A DNA stretch of 44,255 nt, from positions 1-44,255 of the forward strand of contig NZ_JHYD01000049.1 in NCBI RefSeq assembly GCF_000621505.1, in the 5' to 3' direction. Source of the stretch: Ruminiclostridium cellobioparum DSM 1351 = ATCC 15832 (GTDB lineage: Bacteria; Bacillota; Clostridia; Acetivibrionales; DSM-1351). The notes beneath the pieces are model-generated. The model worked only from the letters and a program-made list of their open reading frames with translations, did not search any database and was not told the origin of the DNA. The position numbers and the translations under genes are program-made. Of this stretch, positions 8,254 through 16,600 are shown piece by piece. Position 1 is the stretch's first letter. Each line of letters opens with the position of its first letter.

Positions 8254-8435
8254 CCGGCTACCCTCTCGACCGCCTCTACGAGGAGGTAGCCTTTTTGTCC
8301 TATTACCTGCACTGGGATTACAAAACGGTAATGGGCCTGGAACACTTTGAGAGAGAACGTTGGTGCAGGGAAGTCAGCCAGATTAACAAGAAACTCAATG
8401 GAGATGAAAATGAAAAAGATTTCTTCGGAGTATAG
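8250..8435 (+). CDS. DUF6760-like protein, no standard start codon (ATA start or -1 frameshift)
   Basis: A 61-residue frame reading ITGYPLDRLYEEVAFLSYYL, then HWDYKTVMGLEHFERERWCR and EVSQINKKLN, followed by an acidic tail. This matches the small DUF6760 family seen after tube genes in eCIS loci. No ATG, GTG or TTG lies between the upstream in-frame stop (8235-8237) and the conserved part; the family's usual Met position is an ATA at 8250-8252. The frame overlaps the end of the preceding gene at the G-run CTGGGGGAATAA. It could be made by -1 frameshifting on the G-run as a fusion with the upstream 122-aa protein, by AUA initiation, or the start may be hidden by a sequence error. The coding reality is clear from the conserved protein sequence. 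Confidence 0.75.
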   Translation: MTGYPLDRLYEEVAFLSYYLHWDYKTVMGLEHFERERWCREVSQINKKLNGDENEKDFFGV

Positions 8436-8470
8436 GAATATCGAATTTTCTTGAGGTTTAGGAGGTTACC

Positions 8471-8947
8471 ATGGAATATAAAATGGTTAACGTTGAGCAA
8501 AGAAGGAACTGGGTTCCTGGAAGCAGGAAGGATCCTTACCTCGCCTTTAACTTTGTAGTTGAAATAGACGGGGTCACCGTCGGCGGTTTTACTGATGTTT
8601 CGGGTCTGAGCATCGAGACCCAGGTTGAACGGAAAACCTTCGGAGGCGAAAATCATAAGGAATATGCGTTTCTGACACAGACAAAATACAGTGACATAAC
8701 TCTGAAGCATGGGGTAACAAGTGATGATTACCTGTGGAACTGGTACCAGCAGGTAATAAACGGTGTAATAACCAGAAGGAACGGTTCCATCTGCCTGCTT
8801 GATTATTCTGGCAATCCAAGCATCTGGTGGGATTTCCTGGACGCATGCCCCATAAAGTGGGAGGGACCTGCTTTCAGTGCAGGCAGCAGTACTGTCGCCG
8901 CTGAAAGTATTGTATTGACGCATAATGGAATTCAGATGCACAGATAA
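8471..8947 (+). CDS. Inner tube protein 2 (tube initiator-like, gp19 family)
   Basis: A second gp19-type tube protein, 158 aa. The N-terminus has the WVPGSRKDPYLAFNFVVEID lead-in, followed by GGFTDVSGLSIETQVERKTF and a C-terminal AESIVLTHNGIQMHR strand. The longer N-terminus and position next to baseplate genes match the Afp5-type protein that makes the first ring on the hub. The ribosome site AGGAGGT is 8 bases upstream. It is clearly paralogous to the protein at 7210 in its beta-barrel core and C-terminus. Confidence 0.93.
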   Translation: MEYKMVNVEQRRNWVPGSRKDPYLAFNFVVEIDGVTVGGFTDVSGLSIETQVERKTFGGENHKEYAFLTQTKYSDITLKHGVTSDDYLWNWYQQVINGVITRRNGSICLLDYSGNPSIWWDFLDACPIKWEGPAFSAGSSTVAAESIVLTHNGIQMHR

Positions 8948-8986
8948 AAAAAACATGTTATACGGCCTCCGTCAGGAAAAGTATGC

Positions 8987-9028
8987 TTGCATACACGGAT
9001 TGTAAGGTTGCATACATGGATTGTAAGG
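8987..9028 (+). repeat. Two tandem copies of a 21-base repeat including a Shine-Dalgarno-like TAAGG
   Basis: Units at 8987-9007 and 9008-9028 differ at one position (ACACGG versus ACATGG). Each ends in GTAAGG, so the ribosome site of the next gene is duplicated. The second copy runs into AAGGG, about 10 bases before the ATG at 9039. Confidence 0.85.
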
Positions 9029-9038
9029 GTTGGTAAAC

Positions 9039-10391
9039 ATGCTGAAAATAAAGAAATTAAAGCCGGCGGGAAGCATACCTGCATCATTAAACAAGCAAAT
9101 TGATAAATATTTTGCACATAAAATATTTGAAAAATACGGGATCAACAGGTTCAGGAAGCAATTCGGCAGTTTAGTTTTCAAGATGGGTACAAGGGATTAT
9201 GAAAAAACCAGTCCAATAAAAATGGAAAGTATATCCGGAGTGGTCAATAATCACAGTTGGTACTTAAATGAATATAAACCCATTATAAATATTCAAGTCG
9301 GGAGAGAGCCGGTTTATTTGAAAACAATTAAGGAAAAACCGGTACCCATTTATATATATTCGGAAAAGCTAATGAATAAGCCCGCTTTTCCGGGCGAGCA
9401 AACCGGAGGAGAAAGACTTCCGGACAGGACAGTATATATTAAAAATACCGGTCGGGCTCAAAGTGTTAAAACTTCAGAGCATACAAGGGAAGCTTCACAT
9501 TACCGCACCGTAAATATTTACACTGGCCGGCCGGCAGCCGATGAGAATACCTTACCGGATTACAAAATATTGCCAGGCAGCAGCATATTGCAATATAATA
9601 CGACAACTCTGCAGAGAAATTCATACCTGCATACCGGAATAAGGAATTTTAACGGCGGCACAAAGGCATATTACACAAACATACCTGCCGGGCTCAAGCC
9701 TTTTCAAAATGAAAAAGCAGCACCATTTACACACCGGGAACCGCCGGTACAAAGGTACGGCACAGAAAACGGCAAAGATACTCCGGATGAATATAAAAGC
9801 ACAGTTGAGCCTTTGTTTTTCAAACAATGGGAAATGCCGCACCAAAATGTTAAACCTTATCATCAAATATTTAACTATACGAAGTTCAATAATATAACAG
9901 AGTTTTCAAACCATTACAGGATCAATAAAAACACACTGCTGCAAACTGAAGAGACATACAGTAGAGTGATCCGGGCCGGGTATGAGCGTCTGAGCCGTAC
10001 TGATATCCGGAAGGACACGGTTTTGAAAGAGTTATATTACAGCGCGGTGCCGTTAACAAGGGTCTGGGGAAAGCAGGACCCGGAAGCGGCCCACAGGCAG
10101 GCTCATATGCCGACACAAAAAAATACGCCCGGGTTTTTACCCGAAAGTAAAAATTCCGGTTTGATACTATATAAACCCAAAATGGAAAAACCTGCTGCGG
10201 CAGAAAATCAGTTTGCCGGGGATATACTGCCGGGAAGGAATGAAGTATATACAAAGGCCCTGACCGCCTCTTCATACGGCAAAAGGACCAATATTGACAG
10301 TCCTGAGGAAATAAATCAGCTTGCCGAGAAAGTATACGGACTGATAGAGAAGAGGCTGGGAATTCAAAAAGATCGGAGGGGTATTAGATAA
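9039..10391 (+). CDS. Unrecognised eCIS protein, low-complexity, conserved C-terminal helix
   Basis: A 450-aa protein I cannot assign. The first 50 residues are basic and helical (LKIKKLKPAGSIPASLNKQI and on). The middle is rich in Tyr, Asn, Pro and Lys with little predicted globular structure. The last 30 residues form an amphipathic helix (PEEINQLAEKVYGLIEKRLG) of a kind seen at the C-termini of proteins preceding the LysM gene in other eCIS loci. It overlaps the LysM gene start by one base, so it is made with the baseplate. An extended protein of this length in this place could be a tape measure or a hub/tube linker; no other obvious tape-measure gene exists here. A TTG nine bases earlier is an alternative start; the ATG has the better spacing. 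Confidence 0.85.
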   Translation: MLKIKKLKPAGSIPASLNKQIDKYFAHKIFEKYGINRFRKQFGSLVFKMGTRDYEKTSPIKMESISGVVNNHSWYLNEYKPIINIQVGREPVYLKTIKEKPVPIYIYSEKLMNKPAFPGEQTGGERLPDRTVYIKNTGRAQSVKTSEHTREASHYRTVNIYTGRPAADENTLPDYKILPGSSILQYNTTTLQRNSYLHTGIRNFNGGTKAYYTNIPAGLKPFQNEKAAPFTHREPPVQRYGTENGKDTPDEYKSTVEPLFFKQWEMPHQNVKPYHQIFNYTKFNNITEFSNHYRINKNTLLQTEETYSRVIRAGYERLSRTDIRKDTVLKELYYSAVPLTRVWGKQDPEAAHRQAHMPTQKNTPGFLPESKNSGLILYKPKMEKPAAAENQFAGDILPGRNEVYTKALTASSYGKRTNIDSPEEINQLAEKVYGLIEKRLGIQKDRRGIR

Positions 10392-11005
10392 TGGCACAAA
10401 AGGCACAAATAATTCCATTGGATTTGGCCGGTGCAGGTCCAATTACGGTAATGTTCAACCCAAATGAATACACTGTTTCCTTTGAAGGAAAGTATACCGG
10501 GGAAAATGACAAAAAGCAGTTCATACGTACAGAAACTCCGGAGTTTAAGGTATCACTGTTTTATGATACCTATGAAAGGCGGAGGGATGTAAAGCTTGAG
10601 ACCGCAAAGATCACCTCTCTGCTGGATCCCAAAGTACCCGGCAAAAGCACAAAAAAACCTCCCGTATGCCTGTTTATATGGGGAAAGTTTACATACCGGG
10701 GTGTTCTCAGCAAAATTGATCAGAAGTTTACAATGTTTTTAGAAGACGGAACTCCTGTGAGATCACTGCTGGATGTCACATTCATATCTGATGAACCCGA
10801 AAAGAAGGTGGAGATAGCAGAAGGCAGGGAGGCCTGCAGAAAGCTGTGGATAGTCAAGAGTGGTGACAGGCTGGACCTGATTGCCAATGAAGCACTGAAA
10901 GATCCCATGAAATGGCGCATAATCGCCGAGGTCAACAAAATAATAAATCCGCTTGGTTTCCCCGATAAGAACGATTTCGGAAGGACTCTGGTTATACCGG
11001 ATTAA
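10391..11005 (+). CDS. LysM-domain baseplate/hub protein (Afp7/Pvc7-like)
   Basis: A 204-aa protein with an N-terminal contractile-injection-system domain (PITVMFNPNEYTVSFEGKYT, residues about 18-140) and a C-terminal LysM (about 148-204: WIVKSGDRLDLIANEALKDP, ending in GRTLVIPD). In phage tails and eCIS, such gp53/Afp7 proteins glue the inner hub to the wedges; LysM here is structural rather than wall binding. Its start is coupled to the upstream unknown protein (TAATG) and the hub gene follows after 11 bases. Confidence 0.92.
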   Translation: MAQKAQIIPLDLAGAGPITVMFNPNEYTVSFEGKYTGENDKKQFIRTETPEFKVSLFYDTYERRRDVKLETAKITSLLDPKVPGKSTKKPPVCLFIWGKFTYRGVLSKIDQKFTMFLEDGTPVRSLLDVTFISDEPEKKVEIAEGREACRKLWIVKSGDRLDLIANEALKDPMKWRIIAEVNKIINPLGFPDKNDFGRTLVIPD

Positions 11006-11016
11006 GGTGATGGATT

Positions 11017-12057
11017 ATGGGCAGTGTTGCAAACTATAAAATAAAGTTAAACGGTACTGATTTTCCAGGGGACCTGATGAATGCGGTAGAAGCGGTAACT
11101 GTAGAGGATGAGATAAACCTGCCTGCAATGTTTTCCATCAAGCTGAACATGGTAGACAGCAATAATGGAAAATGGCGCGGCATAGATCTGAAAACCTTCA
11201 AACCCGGAGATAAAATAGTCGTATCAATGGGGCTTGACAGGGTGGAAACCATGGTCAGCGGTGAAATCACATCACTGGAACTAAACCTGTGCAGCCACTC
11301 GATTTTGGAAATAAGGGGTTATGATATGCTTCACAGGCTTAGAATGGGTACCAGAAACAAGGTTTTCACAAAGAAAAAAGACAGTGATATAGCGGGAGAG
11401 ATAGCAAAGGAGCACGGATTATCCCCCCAGGTGGACGATTCAAAAACTGTTTACCCATATGTTTTTCAAAACAATCTCAGCAATTACGAGTTCTTGTTGA
11501 AGAGGGCTGCATATCTGGATTACGAGTTATATGCCGACGATAAGAAAATGTATTTTGTAAAATCACGGGCGGCAAAAGCGCCTGAACTTCCGGACTTTAC
11601 TTATAGGAAGGATTTTGAGGAATTGACGCTGGAGCTGAAGACATTGACACGCGGAAGCCAGGTGGTGGTCCGGGGCTGGGATATAAAAGAAAAGAAGGAA
11701 ATGGAAGCAACGGCCAAAAAGGGCGATGAAACTACAAAAATGGATGGAAAGGAATCGGGCTTTGATATTTCGTCAAAAGCCATCGAAGAGTCGCCGGTAG
11801 CTGTCTGGGTTGAAAATCTCATTGATCTGAGCGAGGCGCAGAGTGCTGCAAAAGCGGCCTATAACAGCCTCCTGAAAGAATTTATATCGGGACATGGCAA
11901 GTGCTATGGCAATCCTCTGGTAAGGGCCGGAAAGTCGGTTAAGATTTTGGGAATAGATGAGCGATTCAGCGGAAGCTATTATATTGTTTCAACTATTCAT
12001 AACATAGATAAAACGGGATATATGACTACATTCAAAGTAAAGAGGACTGGAATATGA
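11017..12057 (+). CDS. gp27-like central hub protein (late control D/VgrG N-terminal family)
   Basis: A 346-aa protein equivalent to the gp27 half of a VgrG/Afp8 spike. It begins with the first hub beta-barrel (VANYKIKLNGTDFPGDLMNA), continues through LEIRGYDMLHRLRMGTRNKV and EHGLSPQVDDSK, and contains NYEFLLKRAAYLDYELYADD, all typical of gpD/VgrG hubs. The C-terminal string SGSYYIVSTIHNIDKTGYMT closes the second barrel. The spike half is encoded separately by the next gene, overlapping by ATGA. In Afp and PVC the two halves are a single protein, as in T6SS VgrG. Confidence 0.92.
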   Translation: MGSVANYKIKLNGTDFPGDLMNAVEAVTVEDEINLPAMFSIKLNMVDSNNGKWRGIDLKTFKPGDKIVVSMGLDRVETMVSGEITSLELNLCSHSILEIRGYDMLHRLRMGTRNKVFTKKKDSDIAGEIAKEHGLSPQVDDSKTVYPYVFQNNLSNYEFLLKRAAYLDYELYADDKKMYFVKSRAAKAPELPDFTYRKDFEELTLELKTLTRGSQVVVRGWDIKEKKEMEATAKKGDETTKMDGKESGFDISSKAIEESPVAVWVENLIDLSEAQSAAKAAYNSLLKEFISGHGKCYGNPLVRAGKSVKILGIDERFSGSYYIVSTIHNIDKTGYMTTFKVKRTGI

Positions 12058-12773
12058 GTGAGGGCATTAGTATTTCAAATTTTACTGATTATATAAAAAG
12101 TGAAGAGAAGATTTTTGGCGTGATGATCGGCGTCGTTGTTAAGAATGACTCGGCCAATGATTCCGACAAGCCCGGGCCCGGCCTTGTAAAGGTCAAGATA
12201 CCTCTATTGGGCATGCAGGAATCAAACTGGGCAAGAATTGTTTCATTCATGGCCGGAAAAGAGAGAGGTGCTTTTTTCCTTCCGGAAGTAGAGGATGAAG
12301 TTCTGGTGGCATTCGAAAACGGAGATGTTAACCGGCCCTTCATAATAGGTGCCCTATGGAATGGAAAAGACGCTCCGCCCGATACCAACAGCGACGGAAA
12401 AAACAACACCAGAGTGATCAAATCACGGAACGGGCATATTTTGCAGTTTTCAGACAAGCAGAACGAGGAAAAGATAACGCTGAAATCCTGCAAGGGACAT
12501 ATCCTTGAGCTGGATGACAAAAATGGTGAAGAGAATATAAAGGTTATTGACAAGTCAGGCAATAACAAAATTGTTATCAGCACAAAGGATAACAAAATAA
12601 CCGTAAACTCTGACAAGGACATTGAGTTTTCGGCCAAGGGCAAATTTTCTGTAAGCGCAAAGGAAATTGAAATGAAATCTTCGGCTGCAACAAAGTTTGA
12701 AGCTTCTTCTTCAATGGACGTAAAAGCATCGGCAAATATGACTATCAAGGGAGCTACGGTAAATATCAATTAG
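12054..12773 (+). CDS. gp5-like spike protein (OB fold plus beta-helix)
   Basis: A 239-aa protein. Residues about 18-115 are the gp5/VgrG OB fold (IGVVVKNDSANDSDKPGPGL, WARIVSFMAGKERGAFFLPE, then EVEDEVLVAFENGDVNRPFI). From about 120 on, short repeats alternating hydrophobic and polar residues (KSRNGHILQF, KSCKGHILEL, KSGNNKIVIS, TKDNKITVNS) predict a trimeric beta-helix spike, ending in ASANMTIKGATVNIN. It trimerises on the hub and carries the PAAR tip encoded next. The start overlaps the hub stop (ATGA), so expression is coupled. Confidence 0.92.
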   Translation: MSEGISISNFTDYIKSEEKIFGVMIGVVVKNDSANDSDKPGPGLVKVKIPLLGMQESNWARIVSFMAGKERGAFFLPEVEDEVLVAFENGDVNRPFIIGALWNGKDAPPDTNSDGKNNTRVIKSRNGHILQFSDKQNEEKITLKSCKGHILELDDKNGEENIKVIDKSGNNKIVISTKDNKITVNSDKDIEFSAKGKFSVSAKEIEMKSSAATKFEASSSMDVKASANMTIKGATVNIN

Positions 12774-12821
12774 CTTAAAAGGATAAATTTTAGTTACTGA
12801 CAGACGAAAGGAGGGGTATTT

Positions 12822-13217
12822 ATGGGACAACCGGCGGCAAAGCAGGGGGATCAGGTTACGGCAACAGACATACATATTGTGATGATACCGGTAGGTTCCG
12901 GTAAAGTACCGGTCCCTTTGCCCCATCCATTTACGGGGATTATAGACGGAGCCCTGAGCAGTAATGTGAACATAATGGGGAAACCCGCTGCTACGGTGGA
13001 CTCTACTGCAACCAATACACCATCGCACGTCCCCAATGGCGACAGCTTTCAGAGGTCCCCCAGCAATAAGGGGACAATAAAAATGGGAAGCGCCACTGTA
13101 AAAATAAACGGGAAAATGGCGGCCAGAAACGGGGACACCGCCATGACCTGCAATGATCCCTCCGATCTGCCGGTAGGGAAGGTAATTGCGGCAGGAACGG
13201 TACTCATAGGAGGTTAA
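12822..13217 (+). CDS. PAAR-domain spike tip protein (Afp10/Pvc10-like)
   Basis: A 131-aa PAAR protein that caps and sharpens the spike. Three His (18, 35, 69) and one Cys (110) lie in the positions expected for the family's single zinc site. Its PAAR-type strings include MGQPAAKQGDQVTA, SSNVNIMGKPAATVD and GKMAARNGDTAMTC. No extra toxin domain is attached, so the tip itself carries no recognisable payload. A strong AAAGGAGGGG ribosome site precedes the ATG, suggesting efficient independent translation. Confidence 0.94.
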   Translation: MGQPAAKQGDQVTATDIHIVMIPVGSGKVPVPLPHPFTGIIDGALSSNVNIMGKPAATVDSTATNTPSHVPNGDSFQRSPSNKGTIKMGSATVKINGKMAARNGDTAMTCNDPSDLPVGKVIAAGTVLIGG

Positions 13218-13288
13218 CGTATGAAGCTTATTTTTCTTTATATCCTTTTACAGGTTAAGCGATAAATTAATAAATATGGGAGGTTATT

Positions 13289-13684
13289 ATGGAGGTTATA
13301 GATTTTTTAGGGAAGGGCCTGAAATATCCCTTTTCCGTAAAGAAAGCCAAAATGCGTACTTCGGAAGGCGAAGAATCAATAAAAGAATCTATTATGCTCA
13401 TACTGGGTACCGCCAGGGGAGAACGGGTAATGAGGCCGGATTTCGGGTGCAGGCTGAATGAGATGGTGTTTGCCTCCAACGATTTGAATACTGCAACATT
13501 GATTCAGACTTACGTGGAGGAAGCACTCCTCAACTGGGAGCCCAGAATAGAAGTACAATCTGTAACGGCCACCATGAGCCGCCAGGAACCGGTAATAGAA
13601 ATCAATATTGAGTATATTATCAAATCCAGTAATAGCAAGGGAAATCTGGTATATCCATTTTATCTTGAAAGTGTGGGGAAATAA
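13289..13684 (+). CDS. gp25-like baseplate wedge protein (Afp9/Pvc9-like)
   Basis: A 131-aa GPW/gp25 family protein that links the sheath's first ring to the baseplate wedges. The family signature is clear: a SIKESIMLILGTARGERVMR helix followed by PDFGCRLNEMVFASND, then a TYVEEALLNWEPRIEV helix-strand. The ATG at 13289 follows GGGAGGTTATT; an ATG at 13276 is in another frame. Its stop overlaps the start of the large wedge gene by one base, coupling two proteins that contact each other in known particles. Confidence 0.94.
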   Translation: MEVIDFLGKGLKYPFSVKKAKMRTSEGEESIKESIMLILGTARGERVMRPDFGCRLNEMVFASNDLNTATLIQTYVEEALLNWEPRIEVQSVTATMSRQEPVIEINIEYIIKSSNSKGNLVYPFYLESVGK

Positions 13685-16600
13685 TGACTACTATTTTACC
13701 AAAAATTGACCAACGCAGCCAGGAGGAACTGGCAAATGAAATAAGACGTCTGCTGCTGTATCATTGTCCGGAATTTGAAGATATAGAAGAAATCAAATCG
13801 GACAAGCAGGCAGATGCATTGATCAACATATTTGCAAATATGACGGGACATGTGATTGAAGCATTGAATAAAGCGCCTGAAAAGAATTTTACAGCCTTTC
13901 TCAATTTGATAGGAGTCAGCCCCATTTCTCCAAAGGTGGCTAAGGCGGCTCTGGTGTTCAAACTAAAGGAGGATTGGGAAAAAAACGGCTTTATTCCCGC
14001 AGGGACAAAGATTTCAGCGCAGCCGGAAAATCAGGAGGAAGTGGTTTTTGAAACTGAAGATGATCTGACAGTGATCCGTCCCGGTCTTGTGAAGGCAGCA
14101 GGCATAGATCCTTCAAAGGACAAATGGAGTGATTTGGATTTCCTGCTGTCGGCCGAAAACACCGGCGGTAAGGCAAAACTGTTCAGCGGAGAAACGCCTG
14201 TCCTGCACCGCGTCTACATAGGACACAATAACCTTTTAAATTTAAAGGATGCGGTAATCAACCTGAAAATGAATATCAAGCAGAACGGAAGTGTAAATAC
14301 TCCGGCAGATATTGACTGGTTTTATTTTAATGAAAAGGGTGAAGCCGTCCCGTTAAAGGTAGAAACAGGCGTTCGGCAGTCGGCTTTTTCTGCCAGCGGG
14401 GATATATCTTTTTCGAAAGCCGAAGGAATTTCTCAAAAAACCATTTCCGGTTATGACAAAAGCAATGAAATGAAAGACTGGACATATTATTGGATATTTG
14501 CCGAATTGAAATCTCCTCTTCTGAATGCCGATTCCATTCCCGATATAGAGAGCTTCAAAATCAGTGCTGACATTCAGGTGACCGACTTAAGATCAAAGTC
14601 AGCTGTATTTAATTATGCTCCCATAGATCTGACCAAGGATTTTTATCCGTTTGGTGAACGGCCGTCATTTAATGATGCCTTTTATATATCCTGTAAAGAT
14701 GCTTTTTCAAAAGAAAGTGCCAGAATAACCGTCAATTTGAAACTGTCGGAAGGGGTGGCCTCTCCTCAGGCCTCTGGCATAATTATTGCATTGGAACACT
14801 GGAATGGGATTAAGTGGACCCAATTCGGAAAAATTGGCAATACAGGAGAAAAGGGCAATGTTACCAGGGATGAAACCGAGGCATTCACCAAAAGCGGAAA
14901 GCTGGAATTCAAATGCCCCAAGATAGACCTGTACAATTTGAACGGTGAGGAGGACTACTGGATACGGTTCAGAATAATAGCCGGAAATTATGGGACCGAC
15001 AGCACAATAAATTATGACACCAGGCCGGTTACAATACAAAACGAAGAAGTAAATCTCTCTCAGGTGGTGTATACCCAGGCCAGTTTTCTTCCCCCTTCAA
15101 TCAAAGAAATATTATTTGACTATATATATACATCCAGGTCAGAATGCCCTCAGGCTGTAATTACCGAAAACAATTTCCTGTTTGTTGACAGAACAAATGA
15201 GTGTTCGGCCGAGGGGAAAACCTTTAAACTGTTTTCAACCTGTACTGATACTGATCCGGCTTTATACCTGGGATTTGACAGGGATATAAGCAATTTGCCG
15301 CTGTCATTGTTTTTCCCGCTGACCGGAGATCAGGTAGGGCATAATCCTGTGGTAGCCTGGGAGTACTGGAACGGCAGAAAATGGCTTACATTGAGTGTAA
15401 ATGATGCTATCAGGGATTTTACAAGAAGAGAGATACAGCAATTGGTCATACCTGCCGACATAGAAAAGACTCCGCTTTTTGGAGCCAGGCAGTATTGGAT
15501 ACGTGCAAGGCTTGAAGAGGGTTATTTCGAATCACATCCTGAAATCAACACAATATATTCAAATGCCGTATGGGGGGCGAACGCAAGTACCCTTAAGGAG
15601 CAAATAATCGGTTCGAGCAACGGTGAACCCGATCAGATTTTCCAGTTTGCCCGTACACCGGTTTTACCGGGACAGGTGGTAAAAGTGCGTGAAACATTGG
15701 GACAAAGTGATCCGGTAATCTGGGAGGAAGTGCAGAGTTTTTCGCTTTCAGGACCGGACGGCAGGCATTATATGCTTGATTCCGGCAGCGGAACTCTTAC
15801 TTTCGGAGACGGAAAAAGCGGTATGATACCGCCTGCAGGAAAGGAAAATATAATCTCTGACTACAGGTATGGCGGCGGGGCACGCGGAAACGTACAGGCA
15901 AATACCATTAAAAAGATGTGGGATAATTTTGCCGGAATAGATTCATTAACAAATCCCCTGGCTGCCGACGGAGGCTTTGACCAGGAGGAAACCGGGGAAT
16001 CAAGAATACGTGGGCCCCACACTTTGAAAAGCTGGGACCGCGGAATAACCTGTGAAGATGTGGAATGGCTGGTGCGTGAAGCCGCCCCTCAGATTGCATT
16101 GGTTAAATGCTTTCCCACAATGGACCGGGAGCTGGATTTTACACCGGGTAAGGCAACGGTAATCGTGGTTCCGGAATATAATGATCCAAAACCCGTTCCA
16201 AGCCAGGAATTGCTTAATGAAATAGACAGATATCTCTCGGAAAGAATTGCAGCTGTCCTGAATACCGCCAATTACCCCCGCCTGGATGTAATAGGCCCGG
16301 ATTATATACGTATAGGGGTTGAAGCAGCTGTAAAATACTTTAATTCCGAGTCGTCAAAAATGATAGAGGGACAGATTATCGATAATCTCAGAGAATTTTT
16401 AAATCCTCTGCGGGGCGGGCAGGAAAAAACAGGCTGGACCCTTGGAAAGAATTTGTATATATCCGAAGTTTGTTCAGTAATAAAGAATACACCCGGTGTT
16501 GATTACATTTCGGATATTACCGTTAAAGCTTCGGTCCAATGCTGCACGCTCAATCTGGAACAACTTAAGGACGGGCCGTATAAACCTGATATTCCATACC

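Noticed and set aside
13221-13265. 14-codon frame MKLIFLYILLQVKR with AGGAGGT upstream, between PAAR and gp25 genes
   Set aside because: Too short to judge; the ribosome-like site is the end of the PAAR gene, and there is no sign of conservation or structure.
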